NCBI RefSeq assembly: GCF_002849715.1
Contig: NZ_CP018863.1
Location: 3,410,001-3,474,000, forward strand
DNA length: 64,000 nucleotides
Direction of reading: 5' to 3'
Source of the DNA: Arthrobacter crystallopoietes
GTDB taxonomy: Bacteria > Actinomycetota > Actinomycetes > Actinomycetales > Micrococcaceae
In this document: positions 33,201 through 42,000 of the stretch, piece after piece
Position numbering within the stretch: the stretch's first letter is position 1
Layout: every line of letters begins with the position of its first letter
Notes under the pieces: model-generated
The model's database searches: none
Told to the model about the DNA's origin: nothing
What the model saw: only the letters and a program-made list of their open reading frames with translations
Translations under genes and position numbers: made by a program

Positions 33201-35724
33201 GGAGACCAACCAGAACCCGATCGCACTGGACGACGGCATCGTGATCCGGCCGGGCAAGTCCGTGGCCGTGGACGCGCTGGCGAATGATTCCGACCCCGAC
33301 GGCGATCCGATCCAGCTGGACCCGGACAAGATTGCCGGCGAACCGGCGTCGTTGAACGCCGCCGCCAACAAGGGCCGCGTGCAGTTCACCACGCCCGAGG
33401 AAGAGGGCACGGTCAACGTCCGCTACACCGTGGCAGATGGCCGGGGCGGCTCCGCCGTGGGCACCGTCACGGCCGAAGTGCGCCGGGACGCGCCGCTGCT
33501 GGCACCGGTCGCGCGGGACGACAGGGTGGAACCGGTGGACACCAAGGGCAAGACCGCCGTCGATGTTCCGGTGCTGGAAAACGACGAGGATCCCGACGGC
33601 GTCGCCGAGGACATGGACATCCTGCTCAACGGCGACTACCCGACGGCGTCCGTCACCGCGGGCGGCGAGGTCAATGTTGAACTGACTGAGAACGTGCAGC
33701 TGATTCCCTACGCCGTGCGCGACGTCGACGGACTGCAGGCCACCGCGGTGATCTGGGTGCCGGCGCTGGGCGAGCAGTACCCGACGCTGCGCGACACCAC
33801 GCCGGTCGATGTCACCGCCGGGCAGGAACTGGTCCTGGATCTGGCGGACCGGGTGGAGGTCCGCGACGGCCGCACCCCGCGCATCACCGTGGTGGACAAG
33901 GTCTCCGCCATCGGCACCAGCAACGACGACTGGGTGCAGGACCCGCAGACACTGAGCTATCAGGCGGATATCGACTATGCCGGGCGCGGCTCCATCACCT
34001 TCGAAGTGACGGACGGTTCCGGCCCGGACGATCCCGAGGGCCTGAAGGCCACGTTGACCATCATGACCAACGTCATCCCGGACGAGAACCGCAACTTCCC
34101 GCCGGAGTTCACCACCGGCAACGTGGACGTGGCCAAGGGCGAGGACGCCGTGGCGTATAACCTCGCCCCGCTGGTCACCGACCCCAACCCCGAAGATCTG
34201 GAGAACCTCGAGTTCGCGCTCGAAGGCGGCGTGCCGGAAGGCTTCGCGGTGAACCTCGACGGCGGCGTCCTCAACGTCTCCGCCGACGCCGACATCGAGA
34301 CCGGCGCCAGCGGCGTCGTCAATGTCTCCGTGACGGACGGACGCTCCGAGAAGGTGATGAGCCGGGTTACCGTGACCGCGACGGCGACCACCCGGCCTGC
34401 GCCGGTGGCGAACGACGACGAGATTCCGGAGGCTGTGCAGGGCGAACCAGTCACGGTGCCCGTGCTGGAGAACGACGTTAACCCGTTCCCGGACACGCCG
34501 CTGAACATCGTCAAGGCGACGGCCGGCAACGGCGGGACCGCGCAGGTGCAGGGCGAGAACATTGTGGTCACGCCCGGGGCGGACTTCTCCGGCACCATGA
34601 ATGTCGAATACACCGTGGAGGACAGGACCAAGGAAGGTGCCCGGCAGGCCAGCGCGAACATCTCGCTGGTGGTCAAGGGCCGGCCCGAGGCGCCGACCAC
34701 GCCGCTGGTGGACTCCGTCCGCGACCAGACCGTGGTGCTGTCCTGGGGAGCCCCCGCGGACAACGGCGATCCGATCACCAACTACCGGGTGACGGGCACC
34801 GGCGGCTTTAGCCAGGACTGCCCGACCACCACCTGCACGCTTACGGGCTTGACCAACGACGTTGAATACACCTTCACCGTGGTCGCCGAGAACAGCGTCG
34901 GCGAGTCGGAAGCCTCGGCGGAGTCCGCCGTCGCACGTCCCGATGTGCGGCCGGAAGCGCCCGCAGCCCCGCAGTTGAAGTTCGGGGACAAATCGCTGGA
35001 CATCAGCTGGGAACCGCCGGTCAACGAGGGCTCCGCCATCGAGAGCTACACGCTGGAGATCTCGCCCGCCCCGCCGAGCGGCCAGCTGCAGAAGACCGGC
35101 CTAACCGGTACCGCCTACACCTGGGAAGGGCTGGAGAACGGTCAGGCCTATGAAGTACGGGTCCAGGCGCACAACAAGGCGCCCGAGCCCAGCGAGTTCA
35201 GTCCGTACTCCGCCAAGGAAGTGCCCGCCGGACCGCCTGCCGCCGCAGCGGCGCCGAGCACCGAACGGGTGAAGTCGGTGGGGGAGCAGAGCCAGCTGAA
35301 GGTCAGCTGGGGCGCCCCGGGCAACAACGGCGGCGAGATCCTCGACTACACCGTGCGCGAGTACCAGGGCGGGGACCTGCAGCGGACGTTCCCGCCGGTC
35401 AACGGGACCTCGCAAACCGTGACCGCGCCGAACTCGGAGACGGACTACACCTACACCGTGACCGCGCGGAACAAGGCCGGCGACGGCGAAGCGAGCCCCC
35501 AGTCCAACGCCCGCCGGGCCGTGGGCGCCCCCGCGGCTCCCACGGGGGTGTCGCTGAAGGAAGCCAACACCGGCGGCGCCGGCCGGGCGGTCACAGTCTC
35601 CTTCAACGAGCTCACCGCTGCCCAGCGCAAGGGCCCGCGCCGGAGAAGTCAGCTACCGCGCCAGCTTCAGCGATGGCCGGTCCATGGCCATCACCAACGG
35701 CCAGAAGGTCACCGGCTTCACTAA
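30298..35724 (+). CDS. Giant Ig-like/FN3 surface protein 1 (frameshifted near the 3' end)
   Basis: First of three collinear paralogues. TTG 30298 (read LFGRNRRRKAVASTTTFSV) gives the same short basic tail as the others; AAGG lies 8 bases upstream. A membrane helix (about 15-31) anchors an outward-facing chain: predicted beta-propeller (about 35-380) with GCLHAAWSGANHYIRDC, an acidic linker, 11 cadherin/Ig-like repeats (about 394-1460; LDNDSDPDGD-type calcium-like motifs) and FN3 domains from about 1461. The fourth FN3 breaks near 35630-35645, where the frame shifts by one base at GGGCCCGCGCC; the original frame stops at 35724 after about 25 unrelated residues, while homology resumes in the next frame. 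The function is unknown; adhesion or ligand binding is likely from architecture. Confidence 0.85.
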   Translation: MFGRNRRRKAVASTTTFSVATALVVGGALYYEGFPTADVDLNDGGVWVTNNSANMVGHLNYPSKTLDGGFLANSTGFDVMQNAGTVFMENRDQAMLSPVDVAEMSRGAEQQLPGSADVSFGEDLLAITDKVKGQVFISPAAELASFSEETAEPVVAGAKGSVATVAPDDTVFVANPDANEIYTYRVNDDGVPERVETQSAEHLDETGDAQIAAVGDKVVVLDAEAGTVFLPGGRSVELPGLDGAKLQQSSKGSDFAAIATETDLIKQPLDGSEVIRTPIEGTGTPAAPVQHNGCLHAAWSGANHYIRDCGNDADDLAQPIKGIGSNASLVFRVNRDVVVLNDVNAGNVWLVLENMQLVDNWSDLIPPEQESDEEDEDSADENPINTLPDRTEENRPPVAQDDDFGVRAGRTTTLTILDNDSDPDGDVLTASLSGNPPSVGTVQSIYEKTGLQIVIDAGASPGRHSFEYEVNDGRGGTDTATVNITVRAEGSNEPPQAKRKTSILLEQGREISQNILTDWMDPDGDDLFLVSAENTADGDLVRTRPDGLLTFQDVGKTYGKKEVKIQVSDGTETVSGTLIVDVRPPGALPPVANADHFFTTVGQEIQISPLKNDLDPNGGQLRLAKVEPVGNATAVPDYDANTIKFSAETPGAYYLTYLVTNGPSSSTGLVRVDVGATAGDGAPVAVRDVALLPQNGQVLVDVLANDNDPAGGVLVVQGVESGASEVSVEVLNHNILRVTDVKGLNQQTTIKYTVSNGFASATGEVSIISVQGPDKLLPPQAENDTATVRAGDVVTVDVLHNDSHPNNDELTLVPELAETMDQADGEIFTAENSVRFIAGDTAKTVYAVYEVVDSAGQKDSAEIRINIIPRDDESNSQPAPKNLEARVIAGSTVRIPIPLNGIDPDGDSVFLQGIDRAPQQGAAVAGPNYIDYTASEQGAGTDTFTYLVKDRLGATNTATVLVGIAPAQETNQNPIALDDGIVIRPGKSVAVDALANDSDPDGDPIQLDPDKIAGEPASLNAAANKGRVQFTTPEEEGTVNVRYTVADGRGGSAVGTVTAEVRRDAPLLAPVARDDRVEPVDTKGKTAVDVPVLENDEDPDGVAEDMDILLNGDYPTASVTAGGEVNVELTENVQLIPYAVRDVDGLQATAVIWVPALGEQYPTLRDTTPVDVTAGQELVLDLADRVEVRDGRTPRITVVDKVSAIGTSNDDWVQDPQTLSYQADIDYAGRGSITFEVTDGSGPDDPEGLKATLTIMTNVIPDENRNFPPEFTTGNVDVAKGEDAVAYNLAPLVTDPNPEDLENLEFALEGGVPEGFAVNLDGGVLNVSADADIETGASGVVNVSVTDGRSEKVMSRVTVTATATTRPAPVANDDEIPEAVQGEPVTVPVLENDVNPFPDTPLNIVKATAGNGGTAQVQGENIVVTPGADFSGTMNVEYTVEDRTKEGARQASANISLVVKGRPEAPTTPLVDSVRDQTVVLSWGAPADNGDPITNYRVTGTGGFSQDCPTTTCTLTGLTNDVEYTFTVVAENSVGESEASAESAVARPDVRPEAPAAPQLKFGDKSLDISWEPPVNEGSAIESYTLEISPAPPSGQLQKTGLTGTAYTWEGLENGQAYEVRVQAHNKAPEPSEFSPYSAKEVPAGPPAAAAAPSTERVKSVGEQSQLKVSWGAPGNNGGEILDYTVREYQGGDLQRTFPPVNGTSQTVTAPNSETDYTYTVTARNKAGDGEASPQSNARRAVGAPAAPTGVSLKEANTGGAGRAVTVSFNELTAAQRKGPRRRSQLPRQLQRWPVHGHHQRPEGHRLH

Positions 35725-36439
35725 CGGCACTGCCGTCACCGCCCAGGTCACGGCCGTGGCCAACAGCGACGGCGCCAGTTACAACAGCCCCGCCAGCGCG
35801 AAATCCGGTGCGGCGAATCCGTACGGCGCGCCGGGCAAGCCCAGTGCCTCGGGCAAGGGCCAAAGCGGGGAGACAACCAATCCGCAGGTCACACTGAGCT
35901 GGGGCCCGCCGAACACATCCACCCACGACGTGGACAAGCTGCAGATCAATATCGACGGTAAGGGCTGGGAGAACGTCGCGGTCCGCTCCGGCAGCCGCAC
36001 CGTCAACGTCGGCCACAGCGAGACACACTCGATCAAGGTGCGCGCCGTTAACTCGCGCGGCGATGCCGGGTCCACGGCTTCGGCCTCTGCCACCAGCGGC
36101 AGCAAACCCAAGCCCAAGCCGAAGCCGCCGACTTCCTGGCAGCTCACCGTCGGCGGAAACGGCACAACATTGGAAAGCCGTTCCTGCATGGAGTACCGCA
36201 ACAGCCTTGGCGATAACTACGGCGGACCGGGCGACTGCAAGGGCGACCACTGGAGCTACCCCGGGAACTCGATTACGGCCACGTGCTACATCGTTTCCGG
36301 CAGCAACAGGTGGTACTACCAGGGATCCGGAACCCGGTCGATCAACAACGGGCTGCTGATCCGCGGTGACCACGTGCGTGAAGCAGGCGGCAACCGTCAC
36401 CTCAACGGCGGCGCTCCCAGCGGCATGGGCACGTGCTAA
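35684..36439 (+). CDS. C-terminal part of giant surface protein 1 in the shifted frame
   Basis: Homology to paralogues 2 and 3 resumes at GTC AGC TAC (35648) in this frame; ATG 35684 is the first internal start but probably not used independently. It encodes the rest of FN3 domain 4 and FN3 domain 5 (QVTLSWGPPNTSTHDVDKL…), a Lys-Pro linker (SKPKPKPKPP) and a terminal module of about 85 residues with several cysteines, ending GAPSGMGTC, that neither paralogue has. With one base removed from the GGGCCC run the two parts form one chain of about 2046 residues. It is either a sequencing error or a recent inactivating or tip-removing mutation. Confidence 0.7.
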   Translation: MAITNGQKVTGFTNGTAVTAQVTAVANSDGASYNSPASAKSGAANPYGAPGKPSASGKGQSGETTNPQVTLSWGPPNTSTHDVDKLQINIDGKGWENVAVRSGSRTVNVGHSETHSIKVRAVNSRGDAGSTASASATSGSKPKPKPKPPTSWQLTVGGNGTTLESRSCMEYRNSLGDNYGGPGDCKGDHWSYPGNSITATCYIVSGSNRWYYQGSGTRSINNGLLIRGDHVREAGGNRHLNGGAPSGMGTC

Positions 36440-36667
36440 CCCAGAGAGGTGAAGGCAGCGTCCGCAAAATGGGCGGCAGCGCCGCGTCCGGTATGCCTAG
36501 GTGCAGCGGCTAGAAGACGCCGAATGTGGTTTCGGCGAGCCTACAGCAGTCCTACTCGAACGGATCCGCAGCCTGGATTCACCTGGTCTCCACTTCAGGC
36601 GTTCCACCCCAAGGCGGCCTCCCCGCTCATTACCTGACCGCGCCTCGCCTCAATTTCTTCTGACTGG
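36440..36667. other. Intergenic gap between giant gene 1 and the DUF222-HNH gene
   Basis: About 228 bp with convergent gene ends. The only structure seen is a short hairpin CGCCGAA…TTCGGCG (36518-36537) without a U run, a weak terminator candidate. No gene. Confidence 0.4.
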
Positions 36668-38776
36668 TCAAAAGGGAGGTGGGTCGTTCTTGATGGTGCC
36701 GTCCCATGGTGGTGCCGGTTTTGGACGGAGCCGTTGACGGTGGTCATCGGGCAGATTGTCCAGAACCGTATCGGGGTAGGTCGGTGGGCTGGTGTCGCGG
36801 AAATCGCCTGGCCTGGTGGTGTATTTCTGGTTCCCGGGCGTGGTGGTGGTGAATTCGCCGGGACCGGTTTGAATGATTTTCCAACCGGCATGGGATTTGA
36901 GTCGGTGAAGCAATTTACACAGCGGACCGAGATTGATGTAGTCGGTTTCGCCGTGGCCGCCGTTTCCGTGGTACTCGATCGTGTGGTCCAGCTCGCAGTC
37001 CCTCGCGGCGGCGGTGCAGCCGGGTCCGGCACAGACAGGGTCGCGGTGTCTGACGGCGCGGGCCAGATCCGCCGGCGGTTTGTAGGTGGTTTTGCCGTAG
37101 GAAAGCACGGCCCCGGTCTCCGGGTGCGTCAGGATCCGGTGGAACGAGGGCGCGTCCTGGCACAACCGCCGTGCCACGTCGGCGGGAATCGGGCCGTATC
37201 CTTCCAGCGTGGCGGGTTCGTCGTCCAGCCCCAGAAGCGTGAACACGGGCACCGTGAGGGCGACTTCGGGGCGGATGCCGGCGGCGGGGCCGGTTTCCAT
37301 GCCTGCGTGCAAGAGCAGGTCGGCGAACACATCAGCCCGCAGCTGGCCCACGGTGCGGGTCTCGGCCTCGGTCTGTAGACTGCGGGCAGCATCGGTGAGC
37401 CGGTTGTGGATGGCCAGCCCGGTCTCAGCGGACACGCGGGCGCGGAGTGTGACCATGCCGTCGCCATCCGGTTCCAAGCACACATTGCGGCGCTTAACGG
37501 CCTGCGCATGACGTTTGGCCAGGGAGTCCGGGTCACGGGATTCGCGTTCTTTCCGCGCGGCATAAAGCAGTTGCCGGGGGGTCTGCTGCCCGGCTTTGGC
37601 CAGGAGAGCCCCTTCGTATCCCGGTTTCTGTCCGTCGGGCAGGGTTTCGCCTTGCCGCACGATGACGGTGGCCTGGTCCAGGTCCATTTCCCCCGCGGAC
37701 AGCGCGGCCAGCGTGCCCGGGTAATGGGCACATAGCTCGCGCGCCTGCTGGAGCGTTTGCCTTCCCTCCAGCTCGGTGATCCGGTACAGGCAGGCGAGTT
37801 CCTCGGCCGCGGACTGATCAGCCAGATCCTGCAACGGACCCGTCACATCCGGGCCGGCACCTTCGCGCGGCGGCGGGAGTTGAGCCAGCGCCGCGTCGCC
37901 GACGTGTGCGGCCAGGCGTACCATGCAGGCCTGAACCCAGGCGACCAGTCGCCGGCCCGCTACCAAGTGCTCGACTGCCCCTTGGTAATCCAACTCGTCA
38001 ACCCCCGCCAACGCCGAAGCTTCACTGGCGACGCCGCCGGTTGTGGCTGCGGCAACGGCGTCCGCCGCGTTGGCGGCGTCAACAGCGCCGGCAGCGTTGG
38101 TGGTGCTTGATGCGTTGATGGTTCCGAAGAGACGGAACCATTCGGCAGGACCGCCGGCGGCGATCCGGCTAAGGCGGTGGGCGTAATACTCCGCGTGATC
38201 TTCGGTGAACAGTTCCGCAGGGACATCGCCGAGTTCCTCCGCAGGCCCCCAGCAGACCGGTACCGGTCCGACCAGTGGCCGGCACGCCCATTCGGGTTCG
38301 CGGTCCCAGGGCGCGAAGTCATCGAACCCCACCTCGCCGTCGTACGGTAAGGGTTCTTCCGTGGGCCGCGGGATGTCCTGTTCGGCCAGCGGATCCGGAC
38401 CGTACGCCGACAGTGCTGGGTCCGGGTATCTGGCTTTGAAACTCAATTCCTCCATGGCCCTGGCCTTCGCCCGCAGCTCCTCCATGTCCTTGGCCATCGC
38501 CGGGCTCCGCGGCGGCAACCCGGCGGCGAGACGTTCGCGTGCCTCTTCCCGGCGCCGCTTTATCCAATGCGCAACATTCTCCCGCAGCTTCTCCTGTGTT
38601 CCCCGGTAATGGCTCCAGCCATCCTCGCGGCGGACCACGGTCTCACGTTCACGATCCCGGGGCCGCCGGTCGCCGGGCATCGGGGAAGGGACACTCTTCT
38701 GCCCGGGTACTGGCCCGGCAGACACGTGTCCGTCCGCCGGGGATCCGGTATCCGGTGAGTGCTCTTCTGCTGCCAT
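36668..38776 (-). CDS. DUF222 and HNH nuclease domain protein
   Basis: A 702-residue protein of the DUF222-HNH group (13E12 family), found in many copies in actinobacteria. The N-terminal 170 residues are charged and low in complexity; an Asn/Ala-rich stretch (NASSTTNAAGAVDAANAADA) separates them from DUF222 (about 250-560). The C-terminal HNH domain is CAGPGCTAAARDCELDHTIEYH…NLGPLCKLLHRLKSHAGW, with all cysteines and the catalytic DH present. Its role is unproven; the family is often linked to repetitive or mobile loci. It sits in opposite orientation between giant genes 1 and 2, and no terminal repeats or transposase are seen beside it. Confidence 0.88.
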   Translation of the reverse strand: MAAEEHSPDTGSPADGHVSAGPVPGQKSVPSPMPGDRRPRDRERETVVRREDGWSHYRGTQEKLRENVAHWIKRRREEARERLAAGLPPRSPAMAKDMEELRAKARAMEELSFKARYPDPALSAYGPDPLAEQDIPRPTEEPLPYDGEVGFDDFAPWDREPEWACRPLVGPVPVCWGPAEELGDVPAELFTEDHAEYYAHRLSRIAAGGPAEWFRLFGTINASSTTNAAGAVDAANAADAVAAATTGGVASEASALAGVDELDYQGAVEHLVAGRRLVAWVQACMVRLAAHVGDAALAQLPPPREGAGPDVTGPLQDLADQSAAEELACLYRITELEGRQTLQQARELCAHYPGTLAALSAGEMDLDQATVIVRQGETLPDGQKPGYEGALLAKAGQQTPRQLLYAARKERESRDPDSLAKRHAQAVKRRNVCLEPDGDGMVTLRARVSAETGLAIHNRLTDAARSLQTEAETRTVGQLRADVFADLLLHAGMETGPAAGIRPEVALTVPVFTLLGLDDEPATLEGYGPIPADVARRLCQDAPSFHRILTHPETGAVLSYGKTTYKPPADLARAVRHRDPVCAGPGCTAAARDCELDHTIEYHGNGGHGETDYINLGPLCKLLHRLKSHAGWKIIQTGPGEFTTTTPGNQKYTTRPGDFRDTSPPTYPDTVLDNLPDDHRQRLRPKPAPPWDGTIKNDPPPF

Positions 38777-38803
38777 GACTCCAGTCCATCATCTGCCTCT
38801 GAC

Positions 38804-38858
38804 ACTCAAGAGGCACAATCCACACAAGTACACGCATCTTGAGAAATTTCTTGAGAAA
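38804..38858. repeat. AT-rich cluster of TCTTGAG repeats upstream of the DUF222-HNH gene
   Basis: TCTTGAGAAA occurs twice 12 bp apart (38837-38846 and 38849-38858), with the palindrome CTCAAGAG at 38804-38811 carrying the same core in reverse. The patch is markedly AT-rich for this DNA and lies 28-82 bases upstream of the HNH gene start. It is a possible operator array. Confidence 0.4.
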
Positions 38859-38934
38859 CTTTTTTCTCGCGTGTTCTTTTTCTGATGTTTCCCTCGCCGG
38901 CAGATCCGAACCGACGTTTAACCGGTAGCCGGTC

Positions 38935-39011
38935 TAGACTGTTCTGGTGCGGCAAGGGGGCCGCGGGTTCCGATCTCGGGCAAAACATCAGTCTCTCAAA
39001 GGTCTCTCGCG
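38935..39011 (+). promoter_or_regulatory. Promoter and conserved 5' leader of giant gene 2
   Basis: TAGACT (38935-38940) is followed by a 69-base block (38943-39011) that is nearly the same before giant gene 3 (44973-45041), including GGCAAGGGGGCCGCGGGT and TCTCTCAAAGGTCTCTC. The block begins where transcription should start and ends at the GTG, so it is probably an untranslated leader. AAAGG in it serves as the ribosome-binding site. Confidence 0.55.
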
Positions 39012-42000
39012 GTGAAGTTCAAGGGGTTTGGCAGGAAACGTCCTGCCTCAATGCGTCATGGGGCTGTCCCTGCTACTGCCTTTTCCATTGTGCTGGCAGT
39101 CATCGGTGCCGGAATTTTCCTGCATCCGGGCACGGATACTGCGGACGTTGACCTGCACGACGGCGGAATCTGGGTCACGAACCAGAGCGCCAACCTGGTC
39201 GGCCATGTCAATTACCAATCCCGGACGCTCGACGGCGGCTTCCTGGCCAACAGCACCTCGTACGACATCCTCCAGCATGAGGGCGATGTCCTGCTGCGCA
39301 ATTTTGATCAGTCCAGCCTGAGCACGGTGGACACTGCCGCCATGGCCTTTGTCGGCGGCACCGCCATTCCCGCTGGCGCCGATACCAGCCTGGCCGAAGA
39401 CCTGCTGGTGGTTACCGATCCGGCGAAGGGACTCGTCTGGGCCATGGATCCGGCCTCCTTGCCGGCCTTTACCCCGGACGGGCTGGAACCGGTGCATACC
39501 GCTACGCCGGGGGTCACCGCCGTCGCCGGTCCGGATCAGACCATCACGTTGGCTGAGCCGGAGTCCGGAACCCTGACGACGGTGGAGCTGGACGAACAGT
39601 ATCTGCCCGCCGGGACCAACAGTACGGAGGTTCCCCAGCTACGGGGTGCCGACGAACTGCAGTTGGCCGCGGTGGGGGACCAAGCGGTGGTCCTCGACGC
39701 CGCACGCGGGCAGGCTTTTACGGGCGCCGGCCGGCAGCTTGACCTCGGCGCCGGTACTTCATCCACTCTCCGGGGCGAACAGGCGGCGGCTTTTCAGAGC
39801 GCACAGCTCCAACAGTCCGGTGGCGCCAGTACTTACGCCGCGATCGCCACCACGGATGCTTTGGTCCAAGTCCCGTTGGATGGGGATGAACCCACGGTTC
39901 TCCCTGCCAAGGGCGGGACACCGGCCGCGCCGGTCCAGCTGGATGGTTGTACCCATGCAGCCTGGATCGGGAATGCGCAGTACCTGCGCAGCTGCGAAGA
40001 CCCGGCCCACAACCTTGACCAGGAGCTGCCCGAACTCAGCGAATCCTCGGTGCCGGTTTTCCGCGTCAACCGGGACAACGTCATCCTCAACGATGCCACC
40101 AGCGGCAATGTCTGGCTGGTCAAAGATGACCTGGTGCTGGTGGATAACTGGGAAGAGCTGCTGCCGCCGCCGGACGAGACCGACGAGGAGGAGGAGACGG
40201 CGGATACCACCACCAACAACACCTTGCCGGACCGTACCGAGGCCAACCGTCCGCCGTTGGCCGTGGCCGATGAATTCGGCGTCAGGCCGGGCCGGACCAC
40301 TGTGTTGCCGGTGCTGGACAATGATTCGGACCCCGACGGCGATGTCCTGACCTCGGCGGTCCGCGGCAAGCAGCCGGATATCGGCCAGGTCCAGCGGATT
40401 TACAACGGCGGCGGTCTGCAGATTCGGGTCGCCGAGGATGCCGAACCCGGCACCCGCTCCTTCAGCTACCAGGCCGACGACGGCCGGGGCGGCACCGCCG
40501 ATGCCGACGTCACCCTGCGGATCCGCGGCGACGACGAAAACGGCGCCCCGCAGCAGAAGCGCAAAACCATCATCCAGCTGGAGCAAGGCAAGTCCATCAC
40601 CCGGAACGTGCTGAATGACTGGACGGATCCGGACGGCGATGACCTGTACCTGGACGAGGGCACTGCAACCGGTGACAATCAGGTGGCCGTGCGCCGGGAC
40701 GGCCTGCTGACCTTCCAGGATGCCGGCGATGAACCGGGCCGCAAGGAGGTGCGCATTTCCGTCTCGGACGGGCGCAGCACCACCGAAGGCGTGGTGACTA
40801 TCGACGTCCGTCCTACAGGTTCGCTGGCTCCAGTGGCGAACGCGGACCACGTTTCGGTGGTGGCGGGCCAGGACCTGCGCATCAGCCCGCTGGAGAATGA
40901 TCTGGATCCGGGCGGCGGCACGCTCGCGCTGGCCCGCGTGGACGTGGAGGGCCAGGGCGAAGTCGAACCGGACTTCGCCTCCAACACCTTCGTTTTCAAG
41001 GCCGCCACGGTGGGACGGTACTACGTGACCTACCTCGTGACCAACGGCCCGCTGAGCTCCACCGGCCTGGTCCGGGTGGACGTCCTGGGCAGTGCCCGCG
41101 AGGGCTCGCCGGTAGCTACCCGGGATACGGCGCTGCTGCCGGCCGGCGGGGAAGTGCTGGTGGACGCGCTGGCGAACGATTCGGACCCCGGCGGCGGCGT
41201 GCTGGTCATCCAGGGTGTCTCCGCCCCAGGTAATGACGCGATCTCCGTTGCGGTGCTCGAACACGGGGTCATCCGCATCCAGGACCTGCGTGGTCTGGCC
41301 GAACCCACCACCCTGAGCTACACCATCTCCAACGGCAGCCAAAGCGCCGTGGGGGAGATCGCCGTCGTTCCTGTTCCTGCGCCGGAACGGGCGGAACCGC
41401 CGGAGGCCAATCGCGACACCGCCCGTGTGCGTGCCGGCGACATCGTGACCATCGACGTGCTGGCGAACGACACCCACCCCAACGGGGACCGGCTCAAGCT
41501 CGTGCCGGAACTGGTGGAAACGGTGGACGGGTCCGCCGGCCGGCTGTTCGTTTCGGAGAACTCGCTGCGCTTCATCGCCGGCGCCCAGGCCCGGACGGTC
41601 TCGCTGGTGTACGAAGTGGAAGACTCGCTGGGCCAGCGGGACTCGGCCCGGGTGCTGATCCATATCGAGGCGCTGGACGCGGAGAAAAATGACCGGCCCA
41701 ACCCGCGGCATCTGACGGCCCGTGTCTTATCGGGCGCCACGGTGCGTATCCCGGTGCCGCTGAACGGGATCGATCCGAACGGGGATTCGGTCAGCCTCAC
41801 CGGAATCACCAAGGCGCCCACCCAGGGTACGGCGCTGCCGGGCAGCAACTACATCGACTACGTCGCCACCGATATTGCCCGCGGAACCGACACCTTTACC
41901 TACTCCGTCACGGACCGGCTGGGTGCCACCAACACGGCAACGGTGCGGGTGGGCATCGCCCCGGCCGGCGAGACCAACCACGCGCCCGTGCCGGTGGATG

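Noticed and set aside
35620-35650. Programmed ribosomal frameshifting in giant gene 1
   Set aside because: No slippery heptamer, downstream hairpin or stop codon at the site; an indel or sequencing error in the G/C run is simpler, and the paralogues need no shift.
36440-39000. Transposon or prophage carrying the DUF222-HNH gene
   Set aside because: No transposase, integrase, terminal inverted repeats or target duplication could be seen around it.
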